Source: JAAYCB01 sp012744395
Lineage (GTDB): Bacteria; Planctomycetota; Planctomycetia; Pirellulales; Thermoguttaceae
Length of the DNA: 64,000 nt
Assembly: GCA_028703175.1 (NCBI GenBank)
Contig: JAQVNJ010000009.1
Span: 22,077-86,076 of the forward strand
Direction of reading: 5' to 3'
Shown: positions 53,973 through 61,718 of the stretch, in pieces
Layout: the number at the start of each line of letters is the position of its first letter
Numbering within the stretch: position 1 is the stretch's first letter
Made by a program: the position numbers and the translations under genes
The notes under the pieces: model-generated
The model's database searches: none
What the model saw: the letters and a program-made list of their open reading frames with translations, nothing else
What the model was told of the DNA's origin: nothing

Positions 53973-56039
53973 TCAGGCCGCTTCGCGCTCCGGACCGGCA
54001 CGACGCGCGCGGGGGGCGAAGAAATAGGCCCGCATGTAGAACATCGTGGCGATCCCGGCAACGATCATCAGGCTGCCGAAGTATTTCAAGCCCCGGCCGG
54101 GATCGTAGTTGACGGTCAGCCACGAGAGGAACATTTCGCCCCGCGGCATGTCTTCCCCCGGCAGCAGCCGGCCGCCGAGTTGCTCGTCGTAGAACGGGTC
54201 GCCCGGCTTCCACGGTCCGCGGAACGCCTCCTGGTAGATGCGAAAGGACCGGCCCGTGGCCGGGTCCTTGCGGGTGATCGGTTGATTCAGGGTGATCAAC
54301 ACGCCGTCTTCAATCACCTGGTCGATCCGCTCTTCGCCGGTCGTCGGATCGGTCTTGACGGTGACGAAGTCGACCAGGCTCGAATACGAGGAGGCCATGC
54401 TCGAGCCGGGATCGAGCGTTCGCTGGAAACGGTCGAGATAGACATGGAACCCGACGTCGACCGAGTCGGGCAGGAGCGTGATTTGGACGCGGCGATCCTT
54501 GCCGGTCACCGCCCGGCGCTGCGCCCGCGTCACGGGGGTCTTCATCGCGCTGGACTGCTGGGCTTCGAGCCAGAACTGCTCGGTGTTTCCGTCGACGGTC
54601 AACCGGGCGAGGACCAGCGGCCCGGTGAGCGGCCGAGGCGCCTTGGGATCGAACGGCTGCGGTTCGAAACGCACCCCGGGCCGCTGGTGGGGCTCGAAGG
54701 ACTCGGCATAGAACCGCATCGCGCGGGGGGGCGCGTCGAGCGTCAAATCGGTTCGCCGGCCGATCGGCAGCGTCTCGCCGGGGGTGAACTCCGGCGACTG
54801 CCAGAACCGGTAGCGGAGCTGGCCGTCGGCGCCCTGGATGACGTCGACGCGGGGTTGGTTGAGGTTGTGGAGCGACTCCTCGCGCCGATCGATTCCTTCC
54901 CCCAAGGGGCTGGAGGCGTCGAACCAATAGCTGCCATAGACTCCGTGGTCGACGACCTGCTGATTGAACTCGGGCACCTCGGCCAGGAGGATCATCCGCC
55001 GGGGCGCCTGGCGCGGCGGATGGATCATCAGGACGGCGCCGAGCAGCTGCGGGTTGAATTGGACGAATTCCGCCTCGTAGCCGGTTGCCCCGAGCGGCAG
55101 GCGTTGTCCGGGCGCCCATTCATCGACGAGAAAGCGAAACACCTGGCCGCGCAGGTAGAGGACGATCTGGCCCATCCGCCCGAGCTTGCCCTCCGGACCG
55201 GCAACCTGGAAGGCCTCGGTCTCCGCGTGGTCCTCGGCAATCCAGAAGGTGAATCGGACGCCGCTCCGGGCGACCTTCCGCGCGCCGAGGTTCATTGCCG
55301 GATCGGCGTGGGGGCCCGCCGGGCGCTCGATCGCCAGCTCGACCGGTTCGGGTTCTCCAAGGCTGCCGCCGGCGGATTCCGAGACGGCAACCTGGAGCCG
55401 CAAGGGCGCCGCCTGCTGCGTCTGAAACTGGCAATGGTAGTCGAGCACTTCCAGCCGGATGTTGTCCTGGTTGCAGATCACTCCCCGATCGCGGCGCCCC
55501 AGACCCCAGGGAAACCAGGGCAATCGCTTGTACATCTCCCAGTTGAACGGGCCGGCGGCGAACGGGATGTCGATGACCGAAACAGCGCCGTCCGGCGACC
55601 GATCGGGGTAGACCGTCAGCTGGAAATGACGCGTGTCCTCGTAGGCCAGGTGGGTCGTGTTCCCCTCGAAGACCGGCATCTGGGCGTCGATGCCCGACTG
55701 GGCACTGTAAATGCACCCGGCGAGAAGGACAAGGATTCCGGCGTGGGTGATCAGGAAGCCGGTCTGATGCCGCCGCCAGGGGAGGCGGATCAGCGCCGCG
55801 CAGAGGACGTTCACGCCGAGCAAGGCCAGGATCAGCGCGAACCACCAGGAATCGTAGATCGCGAAATGGACCGCCTCGGTCCCATACGCGCTCTCGACGA
55901 ACGTCGCCCAGGCCAGGACTGCCGCCAGTGCCAAGAGCAAGGCCACGGCCAGATACATCGAGGCCAGGGCTTGATAAAGGCGGAGCAAGAGCCGCATCGG
56001 CGGGGAATGCTCCGGAGTGCTGAGTTTGGGTCGTGCCAT
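53973..56039 (-). CDS. resB: Cytochrome c biogenesis protein ResB/CcsB
   Basis: A protein of 688 residues from ATG 56039 (ATG 55997 is an alternative). Three hydrophobic segments near the N-terminus (LAVALLLALAAVLAWATFVE; WWFALILALLGVNVLCAALI; FLITHAGILVLLAGC) are followed by a large extracytoplasmic domain. A last membrane segment is at about 648-668 (FGSLMIVAGIATMFYMRAYF). The first segment carries the SxYGTxAVHFAIYxSWWF-type block seen in ResB. It works with CcsA encoded downstream. The co-directional order and 66-base gap indicate one operon. Confidence 0.9.
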   Translation of the reverse strand: MARPKLSTPEHSPPMRLLLRLYQALASMYLAVALLLALAAVLAWATFVESAYGTEAVHFAIYDSWWFALILALLGVNVLCAALIRLPWRRHQTGFLITHAGILVLLAGCIYSAQSGIDAQMPVFEGNTTHLAYEDTRHFQLTVYPDRSPDGAVSVIDIPFAAGPFNWEMYKRLPWFPWGLGRRDRGVICNQDNIRLEVLDYHCQFQTQQAAPLRLQVAVSESAGGSLGEPEPVELAIERPAGPHADPAMNLGARKVARSGVRFTFWIAEDHAETEAFQVAGPEGKLGRMGQIVLYLRGQVFRFLVDEWAPGQRLPLGATGYEAEFVQFNPQLLGAVLMIHPPRQAPRRMILLAEVPEFNQQVVDHGVYGSYWFDASSPLGEGIDRREESLHNLNQPRVDVIQGADGQLRYRFWQSPEFTPGETLPIGRRTDLTLDAPPRAMRFYAESFEPHQRPGVRFEPQPFDPKAPRPLTGPLVLARLTVDGNTEQFWLEAQQSSAMKTPVTRAQRRAVTGKDRRVQITLLPDSVDVGFHVYLDRFQRTLDPGSSMASSYSSLVDFVTVKTDPTTGEERIDQVIEDGVLITLNQPITRKDPATGRSFRIYQEAFRGPWKPGDPFYDEQLGGRLLPGEDMPRGEMFLSWLTVNYDPGRGLKYFGSLMIVAGIATMFYMRAYFFAPRARRAGPEREAA

Positions 56040-56427
56040 CGAGAAAGGTTGGGAGGTTTGAGTTGGCAGTCCTTCGTGCCGCGAAACGGCGCGTGGAATG
56101 ATGGACACCGCGATTGGCGGGACAGGTCGGTTCCCAACCGGGAGCCGGGGGGCGAGGATCGGTTGGGAACCAGGATCGGGAGACAGTCCGGCAGGCCGTC
56201 GAAATTCGCCAGCCATGCCGCAGAGTGGCCGGGCGCACCGCGGGGCACGGCCCAGACCCATCCGCGCGCAAGGGGCCCCGGACGATCGTACTCGACCATT
56301 ATACCGCCACCGAGGCAGCGGGGTAGGAAAGGGAGGGGGCCGTAGCGGTCGGCAATCCGCCGTCGGCGGTCAACTTGCCCGATGCTCAAGCCGTCTCGGC
56401 TGGCGGCTGACCGCCGGCGTCTGGCAG
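56040..56427. other. Intergenic gap with two hairpins
   Basis: This 388-base gap lies between the OmpA-like gene and resB, both minus. Arms GGTTCCCAACCG (56129-56140) and CGGTTGGGAACC (56160-56171) form a 12-bp hairpin related to the dispersed palindrome. Arms CGGCGGTCA (56364-56372) and TGACCGCCG (56408-56416) lie just past the OmpA stop. No T-tract follows either. Confidence 0.6.
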
Positions 56428-57231
56428 CTATGGATAGAGCGCCGGGATCGACTCGGTCCAACCGATGACGGGCACTTCCTGGGCCATCAGGAAGATTTCG
56501 ACGCGCCGGTTTTTCTGTCGGCCTTCGGGGGTCGTGTTGGGGGCGATCGGCTGGTTGGGGCCGTAGCCGGCGACGCCGATCCGCCGCGAGTCGAGGCCGG
56601 ATTGCTGGAGGACGCGCGCCACCTGGTTCGCCCGGCATAAGCTCAGGTGGAAGTTGTCGCTGAACAGGTCCCTGGCCGGTCGTCTGGCGATCTGCCGGTC
56701 GTCCGTGTGCCCGACGATCAAGATTTTCAGGCCATCGCCTTCGTCCGAGTTGAGCGCCTCGGCCAGTTCTCGCAAGGTGGGCTCCGCGCCGGGCTTGAGC
56801 TGGTCCTGACCTTCGTCGAAGAGGATGTCGGTCCCGAGCTTGCTCACCCCGCTGCCGGTGGCGGAGGCGGCGCTGCCATAGCGTTCGGAGATGCGCGCGA
56901 GCTGGGCCTGGGTATGCGGAGCGAGGGGGGGCAGGGGGCTGAGGCCGGCGACTGGACTCCGCTGCTTGCGATACTCCTCCAGGCGGCGGCGATCGACGCC
57001 GGCCTCGGCGTCGAGCAGGCCGAGCTCCTCCTCCGCCCGCAAGAGTTGGTCTTCGATGTTGGTGGAATGGACCTTGAGGTTCTCGAGCTGCGCCACGAGG
57101 GCTTGATTGCGTTCGGTGAGCGACTGATTCTGAGCGGTCAGGGACTTCGCCTTGCCGGCCGACACGCAGCCGCTCGAAATCAGGAACACCGCTGCGATTC
57201 CGCAGGCGAGGCCCCAGCGCTGTGCAGTCAT
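56428..57231 (-). CDS. OmpA-family lipoprotein
   Basis: A protein of 267 residues from ATG 57231 with AAAGGAG upstream. The lipobox LISSGC is at about 17-22. A coiled-coil segment follows (SLTAQNQSLTERNQALVAQL, about 29-75). The C-terminal OmpA-like domain (about 130-255) has ILFDEGQDQLKPGA, LIVGHTDDRQIA and GRQKNRRVEIFL, the peptidoglycan-binding signature. It probably anchors envelope layers, in agreement with peptidoglycan in planctomycetes. The HTH-membrane protein gene lies 90 bases upstream on the same strand. Confidence 0.9.
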   Translation of the reverse strand: MTAQRWGLACGIAAVFLISSGCVSAGKAKSLTAQNQSLTERNQALVAQLENLKVHSTNIEDQLLRAEEELGLLDAEAGVDRRRLEEYRKQRSPVAGLSPLPPLAPHTQAQLARISERYGSAASATGSGVSKLGTDILFDEGQDQLKPGAEPTLRELAEALNSDEGDGLKILIVGHTDDRQIARRPARDLFSDNFHLSLCRANQVARVLQQSGLDSRRIGVAGYGPNQPIAPNTTPEGRQKNRRVEIFLMAQEVPVIGWTESIPALYP

Positions 57232-57321
57232 GATTCGACTCCTTTCGAATCGGCGCTGCTCCGCGATCGGGAGCACCGCATCGAGTCTCCATGCGTGGTC
57301 TTTTCGCCGGCTTGCCGGACC

Positions 57322-58413
57322 TTAGAAGAGGATCCCCTTGAGCATGTCGAGCAAGGTTCCGCTAATCGTCATCGCCCCGTTCCAGGTCCACATGTTGCGG
57401 AGCAGGTCGAAGGTCATCGTGCCGGCGAGGACCAGCAGCAAGGTGCAGGGGAACAGTCCCAGCCAGACGACCATTCCCGAGTAGGGCGCTTCGGGCAGCG
57501 CGCGGGGGCCGATCGCCGCCCCCTCGGCGACGTCGACCGCCGGGGCGGCGATGGCTTCGGCCGCTGCGCCGATCGGCTCGAAGCCGATTGGCGCGGTGGC
57601 TTCGTCGAACATCGGGGCCATCTCGGCCGGCGCGCCGACCATCGTGGGGGCGTCGTCGCCCTCGGTGTCCAGCGCGATGACCTGCGAGCCGCTCTCCTCC
57701 TCGCCGGCTTCTTCAAGCGGCGTCAGAAGGAATTCCTCGTCGGTTTGGATTTCCGTCCCGGATTGGGAGCTCTCCGCCTCGGCAAGCGTCAGCATGTCGT
57801 CTTCGCCCAACTCGAGCGATTCCTCCTCCTGGCCGGCCAGTTCCAGCGGCTCGTCGAGCGCCAGGCCGCTGTCCTCCGGGTCGACGAGCGAGATCCCGCT
57901 ATCGCCGCCGATGGTGACATCGCTTCCCGTTCCGCTGCCGCCGAGAACGAGGTCCTCGCTGTCGAGGACGCTGTCGGACACGTCTAGATCGCTGCCGCTC
58001 TCGGCTCGCTCTTCCGAGGCCAGCGCAATGTCGCTGTCTTCGAGCGTCACGTCCTGGTCCAGGGTCAGGTCCAGTTCCAGATCGGAGCTGCCCTCCGGAT
58101 GGGTCGTTTCACTGCCCAGGTTGATGTCGCTGCCAGCCAGCGCGAAATCCGAGAGCTCCAGGTCGCTGCCGCCGGAAGCAGGGGGCTGGGACCCGCCGAG
58201 GACAAGCTCCTCGTCATCCTCGCCGGCGGCCGACGCGTGTCTGCTTTTGATCTGTTCGGCCAGGTAATTCTGAACGTCTTCGGCCTTGAATTTCCAGTCG
58301 GCTCCGTCGCGATACCCGTGCAGCTTGTTCTGCTCGCGCAGGTGGTTGACATCGGCAGGCTTGACCCCGAGGACTTCGGCCGCTTTTTGCGTGTTGTAGA
58401 ACTGTTGGGACAT
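57322..58413 (-). CDS. Helix-turn-helix protein with acidic repeats and C-terminal membrane segments
   Basis: A protein of 363 residues from ATG 58413 with GGGAGGG upstream. Residues 4-52 form an excisionase/MerR-like HTH (YNTQKAAEVLGVKPADVNHL, ending DVQNYLAEQI). Residues 64-300 are very acidic low complexity, with repeated GSDLELSD-like and LALDEPLEL-like units. Near 310-333 is a hydrophobic segment (MVVWLGLFPCTLLLVLAG). A second, shorter one lies close to the C-terminus. This predicts a DNA-binding domain tethered to the inner membrane by a flexible acidic linker. The function is not known. Similar architecture occurs in other planctomycetes. Confidence 0.8.
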   Translation of the reverse strand: MSQQFYNTQKAAEVLGVKPADVNHLREQNKLHGYRDGADWKFKAEDVQNYLAEQIKSRHASAAGEDDEELVLGGSQPPASGGSDLELSDFALAGSDINLGSETTHPEGSSDLELDLTLDQDVTLEDSDIALASEERAESGSDLDVSDSVLDSEDLVLGGSGTGSDVTIGGDSGISLVDPEDSGLALDEPLELAGQEEESLELGEDDMLTLAEAESSQSGTEIQTDEEFLLTPLEEAGEEESGSQVIALDTEGDDAPTMVGAPAEMAPMFDEATAPIGFEPIGAAAEAIAAPAVDVAEGAAIGPRALPEAPYSGMVVWLGLFPCTLLLVLAGTMTFDLLRNMWTWNGAMTISGTLLDMLKGILF

Positions 58414-58468
58414 GTGGCCCTCCCAGACAAGCCTGGCCGCCTGGGCTGCAACCCCGGACGACTCGGCT

Positions 58469-58816
58469 TCACCTTTGTTCCAAGAGCGATTGAATTTCCG
58501 GCGGCAAGGGATTCTTGCCGTTGAAGTACTGCATTTGCAGGTCCCAGGTCATGTTCCGCACGCAGCATAACTCCACATTTCCGCTGGCCAGCTCAACGTG
58601 GTAGACTGCCATCGTGCTCCGTCTCGGGTCGACCACCACGACTTGCTGGTAGCGACCTTCCACGACCGTGGACTCGACGATCATTCGGCTCTCGGTCGCA
58701 GCGAGCTGCTGGGCATCCATCCGGCCCGCGTAAACCTCGGGGCGGCCGGGGATGGCGCCCATCGCCACTGCCACCAGACCTGCAACAACCAGGATCCCAA
58801 GCACCGTGCCACGCAT
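58469..58816 (-). CDS. Small exported hypothetical protein
   Basis: A protein of 115 residues with a signal peptide or anchor (VLGILVVAGLVAVAMGA). The rest has YQQVVVVDPRRSTMAVYHVE and NVELCCVRNMTWDLQMQYFN, without recognised domain. The gene lies 55 bases upstream of the membrane-tethered HTH gene and is likely co-transcribed with it and the OmpA gene. Confidence 0.68.
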   Translation of the reverse strand: MRGTVLGILVVAGLVAVAMGAIPGRPEVYAGRMDAQQLAATESRMIVESTVVEGRYQQVVVVDPRRSTMAVYHVELASGNVELCCVRNMTWDLQMQYFNGKNPLPPEIQSLLEQR

Positions 58817-59508
58817 CCATGCACCTTGAATATCTAGCGGCTAGGGAAAATGGGACCCTAACCACAATTGTAAAGGGCCCAATTTCCAATGCAAGAAAAA
58901 TCAGTCCCGGCGGGGGGAAACCCAACCGGCACCGTCCATCCGCCTTCGCACATCCGGTTTTACCGTCAAGAGCCTGCCGGCCGGCTCCCAACCAAGGCGG
59001 GTCGCACCCCTTCAGGGGCAGGCTCGCCGCTCCGCGCCGGCCAGAACGCACGCCGCCCGACCGGCAGTTTTTCCGAACCGCTGGGCGGGCTGACCGGAAA
59101 TATCGAGCGGAAAGCCCTCCGCAGCCCGCCAGGCTCCCCGCCGTCGCGAGGCGGTCGGCAACAAACAAGTGTCTGCGTGCGAATGACTTATGCATTTCCG
59201 AGGCCTCTCCGGCCGCAGCGCTGCCGAGCGGCTCTGGTTCACGTCCAGACAAGGCGGCGAAGTGTAGCGGAATGCAGGCGGCCGCCGCAAGGGCAGCTTG
59301 CCGATGGACGGCAAGTTCATTACCCGTTTGGAGGGGTGTACAGGGTTCATGGCGCGGACTCGGCGGCACGGCCGCCATCGTCGCGGGAGCCGATTGCAGC
59401 TTGGACCGGGGCCGCTCGGGCGGAGGCGGCGGAGCCTTCCCGATCGGCCGGGGGAGGCTTAGAATTCGATTTCCTCCGACCGCAGCCGATTGCCTCGCCC
59501 CCAGAGCC
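58817..59508. other. Divergent intergenic gap
   Basis: This gap is 692 bases long. Its left end holds the promoter at 58867-58894. The rest has open frames without family features. I see nothing else I can support. Confidence 0.5.
58867..58894 (-). promoter_or_regulatory. Possible promoter for the small exported protein operon
   Basis: On the minus strand TTGCAT (58894-58889) and TACAAT (58872-58867) are separated by 16 bases, about 50 bases upstream of the ATG at 58816. The surroundings are locally AT-rich. Confidence 0.4.
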
Positions 59509-60201
59509 ATGTGCGAAATCCCGCCCGTCGACGACAAGCCGGTCTGCCTCCTGCTCAGTGGTGGTCTGGATAGCTGCATCCTGCTCGGTCAGATGATTGC
59601 CCATGGCCACCGTGTCCAACCCGTCTACATCGCCTCCGACCTGGTCTGGCAAGCGGCGGAATTGGCGGCGTTGCGGGGGCTCCTGGCGGCGATGCAGACC
59701 GCGGCGCTGGCACCGCTCGTCGTGCTCAAGCTCCCGCTGGAAGACATCTACCAGGACCATTGGAGTCTCACGGGAGCTGAAATCCCGGGCGCGGAGAGCC
59801 CCGACGAGGCGGTTTACCTCCCGGGGCGCAATGCCCTGCTGCTGATCAAGGCCGCGCTCTGGTGCCACCGCCGGGGAATCGAGCGAGTCGCCCTGGGTGT
59901 CTTGGGCACCAGTCCGTTCGCCGACGCGAAATCCGCGTTCTTCGACCATTTCCAGGCGGCGATCAACCTGGCGACTGGCGCGCGGATCGAGTTTCTCCGC
60001 CCCTTGGCTCGTGCAACCAAGCAAGACGTGATGCGACTCGGGCGGACGATGCCCCTGGAGCGGACGTTTTCCTGCCTGGCGCCGCATGTCGGGCTGCACT
60101 GTGGCGTCTGCAACAAGTGCACGGAGCGCCGGCGGGCGTTTCAGGTCGCGGAGATTCCGGATCGGACCGTATACCAATCCGACCCCGTCTCCGCCGGATA
60201 G
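59509..60201 (+). CDS. queC: 7-cyano-7-deazaguanine synthase
   Basis: A protein of 230 residues from ATG 59509. It converts 7-carboxy-7-deazaguanine to preQ0 in queuosine synthesis using ATP and ammonia. The PP-loop is LLLSGGLDSCILL at 14-26. PGRNALLLIKAALWC is a family block. The zinc cysteines are in SCLAPHVGLHCGVCNKC at about 185-201. Length is normal. No strong Shine-Dalgarno is seen. queD follows after 36 bases. queE is not adjacent. Confidence 0.88.
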   Translation: MCEIPPVDDKPVCLLLSGGLDSCILLGQMIAHGHRVQPVYIASDLVWQAAELAALRGLLAAMQTAALAPLVVLKLPLEDIYQDHWSLTGAEIPGAESPDEAVYLPGRNALLLIKAALWCHRRGIERVALGVLGTSPFADAKSAFFDHFQAAINLATGARIEFLRPLARATKQDVMRLGRTMPLERTFSCLAPHVGLHCGVCNKCTERRRAFQVAEIPDRTVYQSDPVSAG

Positions 60202-60237
60202 CCACACCTTAACCGTGGGAAAGGCGGCCAACCGCGA

Positions 60238-60708
60238 ATGTTCCGAGTCACACGCGAGATCGACTTCTGCTACGGCCATCGATTGCTGAACTACGAGGGA
60301 AAGTGCAGGCACCTTCACGGGCATAACGGCCGGGTGCTGATCACGGTCGAGTCCGCGGCGCTCGACCGGCGCGGAATGGTGCTCGACCGGCGCGGAATGG
60401 TGCTCGATTTCGGCGACATCAAGCAGGTGATCCAGCGCTGGATCGATGACCATCTCGATCACCGGATGATTCTCTGCCGCGACGACCCGGTGGCGAAAGT
60501 CCTGCAAGAGATGGGAGAACCGCTGTTCCTGATGGACGAGAATCCCACGGCGGAGAACATCGCGCGGCGGATCGCTCGGCACGGCGTCGAACAGGGGTTG
60601 CCGGTGGTCGAGGTGCGGCTCTGGGAGACCCCGAACTGCTATGCGACCTACTCTGTCGACAGCGCTGAGGCGGGGAGCGACTCGGCGGCGGCCAGGTCGC
60701 GGCGCTGA
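60238..60708 (+). CDS. queD: 6-carboxytetrahydropterin synthase with internal 7-residue duplication
   Basis: A protein of 156 residues. The zinc His residues are in CYGHRL (His14) and RHLHGHNG, and the catalytic Cys is in EGKCRHLHGH. The Asp-His pair is in DDHLDHRMIL and the substrate Glu in ETPNCYATY. It forms 6-carboxytetrahydropterin from dihydroneopterin triphosphate for queuosine. The motif LDRRGMV, which is single in the family before LDFGDIK, is present twice in tandem because of a perfect 21-base duplication (60361-60381 and 60382-60402). Confidence 0.9.
   Translation: MFRVTREIDFCYGHRLLNYEGKCRHLHGHNGRVLITVESAALDRRGMVLDRRGMVLDFGDIKQVIQRWIDDHLDHRMILCRDDPVAKVLQEMGEPLFLMDENPTAENIARRIARHGVEQGLPVVEVRLWETPNCYATYSVDSAEAGSDSAAARSRR
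60361..60402. repeat. Perfect 21-base tandem duplication inside queD
   Basis: Two identical 21-base copies, 60361-60381 and 60382-60402, each code for LDRRGMV. The reading frame is kept. Confidence 0.95.
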
Positions 60709-60906
60709 GCGGTGCGGCGGCCTTCCAGACCGGCCGGGCAGTGGGAAAAAAGCCAAGGTTCAAGGCTCAATTCCCAATGGCCAAGAGTGGCCAAGACCGG
60801 GTCTCTGGTTGGGAGCAGCGGATGGAGGAGAGTTGGACCCTGGAATTTGTATTTTGAACCTTGAGCTTTGGACCTTGAACCTTGCTAAAAAAAGCTTGAA
60901 CCTTGC

Positions 60907-60954
60907 TAAAAAAAGACAGTCCGGGCACCGAACGAATCGGTGGCTCCGGACTGT
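60907..60954 (-). terminator. Terminator-like hairpin reading on the minus strand
   Basis: Outer arms ACAGTCCGG (60916-60924) and CCGGACTGT (60946-60954) and inner arms CACCGA (60926-60931) and TCGGTG (60937-60942) pair. On the minus strand the stem is followed by CTTTTTTT. No minus-strand gene is seen to its right. Confidence 0.5.
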
Positions 60955-61103
60955 TTCCCCCCTGGGAACATACCGCTGAATTTCCTTCTCGGTTAGCGAC
61001 TCCAGGATGCGATGGGGCGCCTTTGTGTGGGGTCCGGCCGAACCGGACCGCCGTATGCCGGGGCGCTCCTCACGTTCTGCGGCAGGTTCCTCCAACTCAG
61101 CAA

Positions 61104-61216
61104 GTGCGGTGCAAGGGGCGTTTGCCGGCACTGGAGCCGGCGACGTGCTGGTCGCCGGCGTCCGGCGGCAACGGCTTGCGAGACCCTGGCAAAGGCAAAC
61201 GGCGCTCGCACCGCAC
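61104..61216. other. Extended base-paired element, possible RNA
   Basis: GTGCGGTGC (61104-61112) pairs with GCACCGCAC (61208-61216). CGTTTGCC (61119-61126) pairs with GGCAAACG (61194-61201). Inside, GCCGGCGAC (61136-61144) pairs with GTCGCCGGC (61151-61159). The arms nest in order, giving a 113-base imperfect hairpin. It does not match an RNA family I recognise. Confidence 0.5.
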
Positions 61217-61718
61217 GGTCTTGCCCGCGACTGAGCCCCCTTGCATCGTCCGATGCGGTCAGTCGCCGGGCGTCATGGCAGAGTGTTTCATCGACTGCCG
61301 GGCGGGGTTCACTTTGGGAATCTTTTTTTGGTTGTTCGGATTCTGCGGGCGGGGCCCGTCCGGATCGGTCGCGGCGGCCGCTTCGTTCACCGGCGCGGCG
61401 GGAGCGTCGCCTGGCTGCCCGCCTGCCCGAAGCGCGGCAGCGCCGGATGCCGTGTCGGGGAAGGTCGAGCCGGGCGGTTTTTTCCGCCTGGATTTTGCCG
61501 CGCGTCTCGACTCGACGATCGCGGGGCGGTAGTCTAGCGGAGTAGCCGTTCACGCCCCGGAGCCGACTTGAAGGCGGAAGTCTCGTCTTCGCGGCAGTCG
61601 GGCATCTAGTGTTCTCCCGCCGCGATCCGCGCCGCCAGAAGGGAGACTGTCCTTGGAGACGACGCGCCGCGGAGCGCCGTTTCCGGCAATCCACAACTCG
61701 CAACCAGACGGGAAAGCC

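Larger units (their letters stand above)
60709..61718. other. Long intergenic gap with structured, non-coding sequence
   Basis: About 1 kb without a gene I can support. Near 60850-60915 the motif CTTGAACCTTGCTAAAAAAAG occurs in tandem. A terminator-like hairpin is at 60907-60954, and a long base-paired structure is at 61101-61223. Open frames here have no family features. Confidence 0.55.

Noticed and set aside
61021..61320. RNase P RNA, tmRNA or SRP RNA in the structured gap
   Set aside because: I looked for the conserved core sequences of these RNAs on both strands and did not find them.
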